Of a DNA stretch of 64,000 nt, positions 55,174 to 64,000 are shown one piece after another (within the stretch, counting starts at the first letter, position 1; every line of letters begins with the position of its first letter). The DNA is from Chlamydomonas reinhardtii (Eukaryota > Chlorophyta > Chlorophyceae > Chlamydomonadales > Chlamydomonadaceae), in NCBI RefSeq assembly GCF_000002595.2, contig NC_057015.1, positions 2,800,952-2,864,951 of the forward strand, in the 5' to 3' direction. The notes under the pieces were generated by a model. The model did no database searches. It saw only the letters and a list, made by a program, of their open reading frames with translations, and was not told where the DNA came from. The position numbers and the translations under genes were made by a program.

Positions 55174-56149
55174 GCCTGCAGGCGTACTGCTGCGGCTGGT
55201 GCTGCTGCTACAAGGCGTGAGGGAATGCAGGAGAGAGGCCGGCCGCCCGACCCCCGGCCAGCGCCGTCGTGCTGATCGACTCCTCGCTCGCCCGCTTCAG
55301 GTTAGCAGTCTGCGGTCTGCATGCGAGAATGGCGCGCTGTCGGTCCTACTGAACTGCTCACTCACTGCATTCACTCAAGATTCAGAACCGCCCGCCAAAA
55401 CTTTGGCCCATGCAGCCAAATCCGGCGGACCCGGGGGTCTGACCGGATCCACAGGTGGCCCGCCCCGACCAATCCCCACCCGGCCCACCCGCCTCTCCAC
55501 CATGCGCACCTGCGAATGTACATGTACTACAGCTCGCCCTGAGGTGCTAAGGTCCAGGCAGCACCAGAGGTCGAAGTGACTGTGATGTGCATGCCCAGAG
55601 CCAAGGAGTCTGCTGTGCCCTCCATCGCCAGCCGGGCCCGTCTTGTGCTCAAGCCAGGACGCCTCAGGCCGGGACGCCCAGGGGAGAGGGCGCCAGCAGC
55701 AGGTGCCACATGTCGCAGGGGGAGTCCAGGCCCCGCATACGTGTCAATTACACGCCGCCGCAGATGCACAGCCTGTGTTAGCAGCATTGCCTTGATCTAG
55801 AGCAACCAATGGTCTCACCAGGCCTCACTCAGGGCCACACGCCCACACACGAGGCTCCCTCTCAAAGCACACAAGCCGCCACCACGAGCACCTCCACCAA
55901 CAGGCAAGCCATACCTGCCGGAACCCCGCCGGGCGCAAACAAAACAGCTTCTGCTGACTGCCCCACACCCTCCGCCACAAGCAGGCGGCGATCTCTCCGC
56001 ACCACTTGCATCCCCACGTTCTACTACACTAACGCCAGTACCCCCGCCCCTACTCCCACCAGCACCAGCACCCTCACTCCCCCCAACCCACTCCCGCTCC
56101 ACCTCCCGCTCCCTCCCTTCCCCTCCCCTCCGCTCCCTGCAATCCCTCC
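55174..56149. other. 0.98-kb spacer between two minus-strand genes
   Basis: Should hold the PLATZ copy-2 promoter and leader (left) and the eIF2B epsilon 3' UTR (right). TTACA at 55748-55752 reads TGTAA on the minus strand. I see no first-module PLATZ exon here. Confidence 0.45.
55748..55752 (-). terminator. TGTAA polyadenylation signal, minus strand
   Basis: TGTAA on the minus strand, 400 bases after the eIF2B epsilon stop codon. Confidence 0.45.
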
Positions 56150-59100
56150 TCAATCGTCGTCCTCCTCCTCGTCATCCTCGTCATCCTCCTCGTCCTCCTC
56201 CCGCAGCCACTCCAGGAACCGCGCCACGTCCGCCTGCTCCACGTACCGCCGCTCCTCCGCGTCCGCCGCCGCCTTCTCGTCCGCCCACGCCAGCAGCGCG
56301 TCCTCGCCCACCACGTCGCAGTCGTACAGCTGCCGCAGCAGGTGCGCGAACAGCGGCGCGTAGCGGGCGCCGCCGCCGCCGTCGGCCTCGAACACGCCCT
56401 CGCAGGAGCAGTACTCCTCCAGCGTGAGCAGCAGCTCCACCTGTAGGGGTTGGCGGGTGAGGGGTTGGTGGAGGGGTTGGTGGGGTTGGTGGAGGGGATG
56501 GCGGGATGGGTTGGTGGGGTTGGTGGGGTTGGTGGGTTGGCCGGGTGGTGGGAGTGGCGCCCGCCAATGCGGGGCCCGCCCCGCACCCTCTTTTCCATTG
56601 GGTTTGCTTCAGTTTGGGCTGGTATCTACACTTCCCCCTGTCCGCGCCACCCAGTGTCCGCCATCCCTCCCAGGGCCCGCCCTGCCCGCCCCGCTGCCCT
56701 TTCCAGAGCCCCCGTCTTCCATGGGCAAAGTGCCCCCTCCACCACTCCTCCTCGCTCTGAGGCCTGAGGGGGTCCTGGACCGTTACCCGCCCCCCAGCCC
56801 TCCCCACCCCTCCGCACCTGGTCGTCCTCGCTCTTGAGGAAGCGCTGCAGCAGGTCGCGCCAGTCCGCCAGCGCCTGCTTGAAGCCGCGCAGCAGCGCCA
56901 GCTGCCCCTCCTTGCTGGCCTCAGGGGCAACTGCGGGCGGGAGGGCAGAGGCAGCAACAGCAGCGGCAGCAGGGGCAGGTGTCAGCGGCAGGGCGTTGGC
57001 GTAAGGCCCGTTGGGACACACACGGCGGAAGAGCGGCAACGCGCCGGTCAAGAGGGCTGCCGGCAGGATGGTGGGGGAGCTGCCATGAGCACGCTTGCCT
57101 CCCAGCAACCCCAGAACCCGCCCAACCACAGCCCCAGTCCCCGTGCCTACCTGCCACGCAGTCCCACAACACCAATGCAGCCATACCAGCCCCCAGACTT
57201 CCCGCCTTCTCCCCACACGCACACGCGCACGCACACACAGGCATACACACACATTTACAAACACACGCATACACACGCACACACGCGCGCGCTCACCTGT
57301 TTTGAAGAGCGGCAGGTACTCTGCGGGCGTGCGCGGCGGCGGCGGCAGGCCCAGGTTGAGCAGCGCTGTGAGCATGTAGCGGGCGCAGTCGGCGAAGGTG
57401 CGGTCCTCCGCGATCTTGAGCCCGTTCAGCTCAATGACCACATTGGCCTGTGCAGGCAGGGGGCGAGGTGGGCAACAGGGGGCAGAGGGACAGGTAGGGT
57501 TGTTGGAAGTGCTTAGAGGGAGGGTTGCGGAGCAACAGCTGGCGTGGAGAAGTTCGGCGCGAAAGCAGGGGCGTACTGTGAGGGCGGCGGTATCCTTAAA
57601 AGCGGAACATCATGTAGAGAGTGAGGAGGAGTGGAGTATGGGAGGCGATGCGACGGTGTGCATGGCGGTTGTCATCAAGCCGTGGGAACAGACAACGCTG
57701 CATCCGAGCGGCGCGCTAAGGTTGTGCGTGTGGTGACCATCCCAAACCTCACCACAAAATCGCATCAAAACCCAAATCACACCCGCCCGCTTGCAAGTCC
57801 TTTCCCTCCAAACACATCACTGCCCCCCCCCCCCTCCCCCGACACGCCCACGCACGCACCACGTCGAAGCGCATCTTGATGCAGCGCAGGAAGGTCTCCT
57901 CCACCTCCCGCCGCCACACCCGCTCCGGGTCACGGCCGCCCCCATCGCTGTCCGCGTCGCTGTCGTCGCCGCCGCCCTCCTCGCCGCGGCCGCCGCCGCT
58001 GCCGCCCGCCTGCGCGTCCGCGCCGCCTGTCCCAGCCGCCGCCGCCGCGGCCGCCGCCTCGTCGGCCGCTGCCGCCTCGTCCTCTGCCGTTAGCGAGCTG
58101 CGCACAGCAGCGGTCGCAACGGGCCCGGGGGCCCTTCAGCCTTCCACCCATGCAAAGACGGAGAGCCGCACTCACACGCATACCACCAGCACGACCCGCC
58201 AAACCAAACCAACAGCATGAGCTCAACCTGCGCTCCTTCCATTCTGTGCAGCTCCCCTCCGGCCCTCCCCACCGCTTCAGTGCCCCTGCCCCCCCCCCTC
58301 CCCCGGACTCCATCCGACTCCCAAGCAGCCCCCTCCCTCCCTCCGTTCCGCCCGCCCACTCTCTCTCTCCTGTGCTCGCACTCACGTGGTGGGCGGCGCG
58401 ATGGAGAAGCGGTCGAGGTCCGCCGGGCCCTCGCGCGGGTCCCACACATAGCCGGCGCCGTTGGGGCCCACCGCAGAGGCCTGTGCAGGGGCACGCGTCC
58501 GAAGGGTGCCCGGCATGCGCAGTTGGGAGACGGCGACGTTGAAGCGGCGGGGTGCGGGACGCCCATCTTAAGGCGTGTCGCCCCTTGCAACAGACCCTCG
58601 CACAGGCATGCGCAATGTCCCTGGGTACTTCTCCACACCCTGCACTCCCCGGGCCCCAGCGTCAACACAGGCGGCCCCCGCGGCACACGGGCGTGCCGTG
58701 CCGTGCCACATCCCTGGCCCCACCCCCCAGGCCCACATTACCCATTCCCTGGCCCCGGCCGGCCCACTGCCGCCCGCGCTCCAAAGTCCACCCAGTCCCA
58801 GTCCCCCCACGCCCGCACCTGGAAGCGCACGCCCGCCTCCTCGCCCTGCAGCGGCCGCCCCACAGCCAGCGCCTGGGCCGCCCGCAGCGCGTCCGAGGTG
58901 GGCCGCTCCAGGCTCTTGCCTGCGCGGGTGTGTGTGTGTGTGGTGGGGGGTTGCAAGGATGGGGGGGGGGGGGGGATTACAGGTTGGGGAGTGAGGGAGG
59001 GAGGAGTTGAAGGTTACCTAGCATGAGGTAGGGCGGGGCAGGGCGGAGACTGTGGGGGTAGTCGCGGAAGTGAAAGGTTCCCTGGAAACAACACTCCAGG

Positions 59101-59554
59101 CACACCGCCATGGGTCGTGACCAAGGCATTTGCCGCAACCCCGGCCGAGGGCCCCGACCTCCTCGCCCCAGGACTAGGACCAACCCCCAGACCCGCACCC
59201 GCACCCGGACCCAACACACGTCCCGCGCTGACGTCCTCGCCCCCGCCCCCAACCCCCACGCATTTCCAACTATCTTTGCAACCCCCACGACCCATCTGGC
59301 CGCCTCCGCCTCGCTCACCGTACTGGTCGGGGTTGTGGTAGCTGTCGTCGTCATCATCCTCCTCCTCCTCCTCCTCGTCGCTGTCAGCCGCCGCTTTCTT
59401 GGCCGCCGCCCGGCCGCCGCCCGGCCGCGTCGGCGAGCTGGCGCCCACAGCCGGCGAGTACTCCAGCTCGTCGTCGCTGTCGTCGTTCTGTGTGCGTGCA
59501 GGTGTGTGTTTGTGAGTCCCAGTAAAGGAAACGAAAACCCGCCCAGGCGACGCC

Positions 59555-59604
<50 letters not shown>

Positions 59605-59672
59605 TGTTTAAGAGCACAAGGAAAACATTGCGCAAAGACAGTGTGTGTGCGTGTGTTTGCGTAGATGCATGC

Positions 59673-59736
<64 letters not shown>

Positions 59737-60163
59737 TGGATGTGGGAAAGTTCAGGGTGGAGAGACGTATTCTGTCCATGCGCGTGTGTTTGGGTGTGCG
59801 CTCGTGTGTACGAACAGTGACCAAGACTGGGCCCTGAATGACGCGCCCAACCCAAGAGCCGTGGCCCCCAGCTCTGTGCCCACCCACCCCCTGCCCTGCC
59901 CTGCCCTGCCCTGCCCTGCCCTGCCCCGCCCCGCCCCGCCCCGCCCTGCCATGCCCCTGCCCAGTGCAACACTCACCGCTCCCGCCACCTGCAGGCACAG
60001 GCTGATGCGCGTGTTGGGCGGCACGCTGTGGCGCGAGTCCACCACGCAGCCGTAGCTGAGGATGGCGCCCGGGCCCACCACACAGCCCGCCCGTAGCACA
60101 CAGCCCTCGCACACCAGCGCCGAGCGGACTACCACACCGTCCTGTCAGGCGCGGGGGCCAGGC

Positions 60164-60241
<78 letters not shown>

Positions 60242-63200
60242 ATTCATGATTATTTAGGAAGTGAAGGCGTAGCCAGGAGCAGCAGCATAGCCAGGCAGAG
60301 GAGGGGGGGCAGCCGTACACGCAAGAAGGAGTGAGCGGATCGCGCAGGTTTGGCAAGGAGGTGGGCATACGGGCTCGTGACGGCGGCACCTGCTCACCCG
60401 CCCTCCACCCTTCCAGCCACATCCCTGCCGCCCCCACCCGCACCTACTCCCATTCCTACTTGGTCGTGACAACGAGCCTCCCCTCCCTGCCGCCCAAAGC
60501 GCCCCTCCCTCCCCCTCTGCCCTCCGCTTCGGCTTGGTTTGGTTTGGTCTGGTCTGGTGTTCACACTCCCACCGCAAGCGGCTGCCCTCGCCCCTCCCTC
60601 GGTGCCGGCGCTGATGCAGCCCAAGCGCCCTCCCTGCCCACCTGTATGGTGACGCCGTCCTGGATGTAGGCTCCCACTATGTCCACGTTGCGGCCGATGC
60701 GCACATTGCGCCCCACCACCGACTGCACCACGCGGCTGCCCTCGCCGATGGAGGTGCCGGCGCCGATGCATACGTCCTCGCCCGGCACCGTGGACCGCGC
60801 CAGAGACACAGTGGACTCCATGTAGCGCTGGCCGCGGGAGTAGCTGCGGGCGGGTGGGAGGGTGTGTGCGCGCGCGCGTGTGTGTGTGCGCATGTGTGTG
60901 TGTGTGTGTGCGCATGTGTGTGCGTGTGTTCGTGTGTACTGCGTAGTCGATCGCAAGCGCCCGAGACAGAGACCAGGGTGGTTGCCAGGCAAGACTGGTC
61001 AGCCAGGTCGCGGCGCTCCCGCCCATCCACTCCTCCTTCCCCCCCGCCCCCACCGGTAGCTGGTTTGCCCCCATGCGGGGCTGCCGCCCAGGCTGAGCAC
61101 GTTGGTGTCGGGCACGAAGGGGAAGGCCCAGCGCTGCAGCAGGTCGCGGCTGACGGCGTCGTAGGAGCGCAGGTTGTGCACGCGCCCCGCGTACTCGGCC
61201 TGCCGCAGCTCGTACACGTGCAGCTTGTTGCCCAGCTCCTCCTCCGACAGCACGCCCGACACGAAGTCGCGCTTGATGTTCTGTGGGGCGGCGGCCACAA
61301 GTGGTTGTGAAAGCGGTGGTGGTGGTGGCGGGCATGGGTGGTTGGTGCCGGGGGTGGCAGGTGGGTGATGGTGGGCGGGTGTCACTCCCAGCACTCCAGC
61401 AGTGCTGGTGCACACGCACGTAGGCACGGCGCCGCCTGCAGCCCCACGACCGCCCACTGCACGACCACCCCGGCCCTCCGGCCCACTTCCCTACGCCTGC
61501 TGTCTACCTGGCTACACTCCTCTGTAACATCTCTGCAACCCCCTCCCATAAGTACTATCGCTCTGCCCGTGCTCCGCTAGTTTAGCTTGGTTTGGTTTAG
61601 TTTGGGCTGGTATTTACAACCCTCACCCCTCTACCCCACCCCTCTACCCCACCCCTCTACCCCACCCCTCTACCCCACCCCTCTACCCCACCCCTCTACC
61701 CCACCCCTCTACCCCCTGCCCACCTACCTGGTAGTCGAAGTTGTCGCTGAACAGCAGCAACACCTCGGGCGCACACACGCAGATGTGCGTGTCCATCAGG
61801 TCGCACCGGACCTGCGCGCGCGTGTACATGCGTATTGTGCGTTTGTGTGTGTGAGAGAAAGAGATAGAGGGAGCACAAGGAGGAAGGCACGCAGGAGCGT
61901 GTATGCGATGGTGCGTGGGGAGGTAGGCGCCCATGGAGGCGGGAGTGATGAAGTCACGTCATACGACGATAGGGCCGGTCGCAGCGCACCCCACCGGACT
62001 GGCAAGTGAGCACTGGGCGTCGCTGCGCCCTTCTTCCCATTGGCATTCGACTGGATCGGGCCACATACCGGTACCCTCACTCCCTGTCAAGCACTCCCGC
62101 TCTCGAAGCCACTTCGATTCGCAGTCTTGGCTCTCCCGGTCCTCGCTCCCCTCCCCTCCCCTCCCCTCCCCTCCCCTCCCCTCCCCTCCCCTCCCCTCCC
62201 CTCCCCTCCCCTCCCCTCCCCTCCCCTCCCCTCCCCACCCGCCTCACCTGCACCTCGTCCCGCTCGCCGAACAGCGCCGCATCCAGTTTGGCCAGGTGGT
62301 GGCTGGGGCGGCCCGGCTCCAGCTCCATGTACTTGAGCAGCCGCTGCGGGGGTAGAGGTGTGGGGGGGGGGGGAGGGCAGGGGGAGAGGGGAAGGGGGCG
62401 GGAGGGATTGCAGGTGCGACCAGTAGAGGGAGGTGTAAAAGGGCGTGGGAGCGTGCCTCGTGCCTCTGTGTGCCCCGTGCCACCCAACCCTGCAGCCCCT
62501 CGCCCTTGCCGCCCTCCCTCCGATCTACCCGGCCTAGGCGCCCTCCCTCACGGCCGTTCTACTGCCAAGCCCCACTGCCTCTTCCTCCCTTCTTGCCCTC
62601 CCCAAGCCATGCTCCCTCTAGCCTCACCCTGTCTCCGCTCCTCCCCATCCCATCGCTCCTCCCCACCCTGCTGCCGCTGCTGCTGCCGCTCCTGCTGCCG
62701 CCTCCTCCTGCCGCTGCCGCCTCCTGCCGCTGCTGCCGCCGCCCCTGCTCACCTGGGTTGCGGCGTCCAGCGCCACCACCAGCTCGCTGTCGCCCAGCCG
62801 CAGCCGCTGGGAGGCGTGCTGCACCGGCTTCATGGCCTGCAAGGGGGGTGGGGGTCACGAGGTGGGGGCACGAGAGTGTGCGCTCATGTGTGTGGTGCGT
62901 CAGCACGCGGGCAGCAGCAAGAGCAGCAGCAGCAACGGCAGTTGCAGTAAAACAGCGATGTGGGTCGCGAGCGTGTGCCAGCACAGACTGCCATACCGTA
63001 GTCCCAACTCCCAACAACCCCCAAAACACGCCCAACTCCCAGCCCCCAAACCTCCCCCACTACCCCCACACCTCCCCCACTACCCCCACACCTCCCACAC
63101 ACACACACGCCCTCCGCCCTCCGCCCCCCGCACCCACCAACGTCATAATGGCGTTCTTGTCCGCCGCCCGCCGCGCGCGGTGCGCCTCCAGCAGCGGCGC

Positions 63201-63326
63201 CAGGCGCATGTTGCTGACGATGTCGGCGGACAGCAGCACGAAGTCGCCCTTGATGAGGTCGCGCTGGTCGATCAGCCGCAGCGCCTCGCCGGCAGACAGG
63301 CAGTTGGTGGACACAATGGGCGTCAC
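56150..63326 (-). CDS. EIF2B5: translation initiation factor eIF2B subunit epsilon (5' end missing)
   Basis: Minus-strand exons 63326-63138, 62836-62753, 62343-62248, 61811-61728, 61280-61054, 60843-60642, 60141-59977, 59487-59319, 58919-58819, 58480-58386, 58097-57860, 57447-57297, 56930-56818 and 56440-56150; 734 aa in the window, phases consistent. The earlier exons are beyond 64000. eIF2B epsilon is the catalytic subunit that exchanges GDP for GTP on eIF2. The window begins in the nucleotidyltransferase-like domain (VTPIVSTNCLSAGEALRLID; GDFVLLSADIVSNM) and continues with CAPEVLLLFSDNFDYQ. The left-handed beta-helix hexapeptide region follows (CIGAGTSIGEGSRVVQSVVG; LVCEGCVLRAGCVVGPGAIL). 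An acidic linker with Asp/Glu runs leads to the C-terminal W2 domain (VIELNGLKIAEDRTFADC; LLLTLEEYC; LLAWADEK). The protein ends in a pure Asp/Glu run. Confidence 0.95.
56598..56640 (+). repeat. dispersed intronic repeat, copy 2
   Basis: Contains AGTTTGGGCTGGTATCTACA followed by CTTCCCCCTG, in the last eIF2B epsilon intron, antisense to that gene. Confidence 0.75.
57200..57292 (+). repeat. CA-rich microsatellite (TG on the sense strand)
   Basis: Interrupted CA/CG run directly after the donor of the exon 57447-57297 when read on the minus strand. Confidence 0.85.
59490..59735 (+). repeat. cluster of (TG)n microsatellites
   Basis: TG runs at about 59490-59512, 59555-59602 and 59679-59735 in one eIF2B epsilon intron. 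On the sense strand they are CA runs reaching the acceptor next to 59487. Confidence 0.95.
59886..59950 (+). repeat. pentanucleotide repeat CCCTG/CCCCG
   Basis: About ten 5-base units just downstream (minus sense) of the exon ending at 59977; G-rich on the sense strand. Confidence 0.9.
60164..60239 (+). repeat. (TG)n microsatellite
   Basis: A pure run of about 38 units in the intron upstream of the minus-strand exon ending at 60141. Confidence 0.97.
60531..60570 (+). repeat. dispersed intronic repeat, copy 3 (diverged)
   Basis: GGCTTGGTTTGGTTTGGTCT followed by GGTCTGGTGTTCACACTCCC; the same layout as the other copies with a changed core. Confidence 0.55.
60864..60940 (+). repeat. TG/CG-rich microsatellite
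   Basis: An interrupted TG run; on the minus strand it is CA-rich and lies about 20 bases before the acceptor of the exon starting at 60843. Confidence 0.9.
61584..61631 (+). repeat. dispersed intronic repeat, copy 4
   Basis: AGCTTGGTTTGGTTTAGTTT, then GGGCTGGTATTTACAACCC, in an eIF2B epsilon intron. It is followed directly by the 13-base minisatellite. Confidence 0.75.
61626..61715 (+). repeat. 13-base minisatellite
   Basis: About seven copies of CTCTACCCCACCC next to the dispersed repeat. Confidence 0.9.
62144..62236 (+). repeat. (CTCCC)n pentanucleotide repeat
   Basis: About 18 near-perfect 5-base units. On the sense strand of eIF2B epsilon this is GGGAG repeated, a G-quadruplex-prone run near the donor of the exon 62343-62248. 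Confidence 0.95.
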
Positions 63327-63362
63327 CTGGAAGGGCGGGGGTGCGTGTGTGTGTGTGCGGGG

Positions 63363-63399
<37 letters not shown>

Positions 63400-64000
63400 G
63401 GTTGGGCTGGGCTGGGGAGGCGTAGGTGTTGGTGTTGGGGTTGGAATGGGTTGGGGGGTTGGTGGTTGGGTGGGTGGGGTGTGGAGGGACAGGAGGGGGT
63501 TGCGGAGGTGCTGGGTGCGCGGTCGCGTTCCCGCCCCCCCTGGCCCCCTTCCAGCCGCATGTCCGGCTCCCCAGAGCCGCCCCCTCCCCCTCCCCCTGCC
63601 CCGCTCCCCCGCGCCCTGCCCCCCGCCACCATCACAGCCCCTTGCGCCGCCGCTGCCGCCGCCTCCACCCCTGCTGCGCTGCGCGCTAGGGCGCGGGACC
63701 TTAGCCCGGCCCGTGTGCCCCATGTGTCGCCGCCGCCACCCCACTGCGGCAACGCCAGCGGCTCGTGTGTGTGCGATGCTCCTGCTCCTCCACCTTCCCT
63801 GTCCGAGCGCGGTGCTACACCCTCCACCTCCGCCTCCACCTCCACTCCGACTATTGCGTCAGGCTGTTCGAGACACACAGCACGGAAGCTGCCCGTGTGC
63901 ATGCGGCCCAATCGTTCGGGGCTGTGGGCCATCTTGGCTGCCGCCGCCTGCCGCCACCGCCTTCACCGCCACCACGCGCCCCCTGTGCGGGGGGGCTGGG
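63327..64000. other. intron of eIF2B epsilon extending past the window
   Basis: CA-rich on the sense strand just before the acceptor (TG run 63341-63396), then G/T-rich repeats to about 63480 and C-rich DNA. I could not find the preceding eIF2B epsilon exon here, so the intron probably continues beyond 64000. Confidence 0.5.

Noticed and set aside
59384-60247. Long frame full of His-Thr repeats and other frames over CA/TG runs
   Set aside because: Translation of microsatellites within introns; they cross well-supported eIF2B epsilon exons in another frame.
61626-61715. Possible CRISPR-like array
   Set aside because: Units are 13 bases, directly abutting, with no spacers; it is an ordinary minisatellite in a eukaryotic intron. 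The 12-base array at 47966-48040 was rejected likewise.

Overview
The window looks like nuclear DNA of a volvocine green alga, Chlamydomonas reinhardtii or a close relative. The reasons are high GC, genes split into many short exons by 60-300-base introns, long Ala/Gly/Gln-rich stretches inside proteins, TGTAA polyadenylation signals, and many CA/TG microsatellites. All genes are eukaryotic. I see no bacterial operon, CRISPR array, rRNA, tRNA, or coding remains of a retrovirus or transposon.

Layout, left to right. (1) <1-1725 +, 3' end of a coiled-coil gene, possibly FAM184-like. (2) 2639-6151 +, a PLATZ zinc-binding transcription factor. (3) 6971-11803 +, an SLT/SAC1-type Na+/sulfate transporter with four RCK-C (TrkA-C) domains. 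(4) 13237-24187 +, a giant protein of about 3,050 aa with an F-box-like start. (5, 6) 24744-29070 + and 29630-33480 +, a tandem pair of EGF/exostosin (GT47) glycosyltransferases. (7) 34410-37394 -, a TMEM184/LAZ1/Ost-alpha membrane protein. (8) 37875-44123 +, a RECQL1-type RecQ helicase, divergent from gene 7. (9) 45256-46267 -, a small Lys-rich protein. (10) 46640-49379 +, a plastid fibrillin/PAP protein, divergent from gene 9. (11) 50485-55173 -, a second PLATZ-family gene, inverted relative to gene 2. (12) 56150->63326 -, eIF2B epsilon, whose 5' exons lie beyond the window.

The exon models were joined by hand using GT-AG (or GC-AG) junctions and reading-frame phase. Phase closes in every model, with one uncertain junction in the giant gene. 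The genes are mostly unrelated functionally: sulfate uptake, wall or secreted glycan synthesis, DNA repair, translation initiation, plastid lipid proteins and transcription.

The main unusual signals are these. Two duplicated families (PLATZ, exostosin) keep near-identical stretches that run through introns, which suggests recent gene conversion. The second PLATZ gene has lost the first half of the zinc-binding domain but keeps unusual C-terminal blocks. A short repeat (TTTGGGCTGGTATCTACA core) occurs in four introns, always in the same chromosomal orientation. CA tracts on the sense strand often sit just before 3' splice sites. I found no single clear-cut new system.
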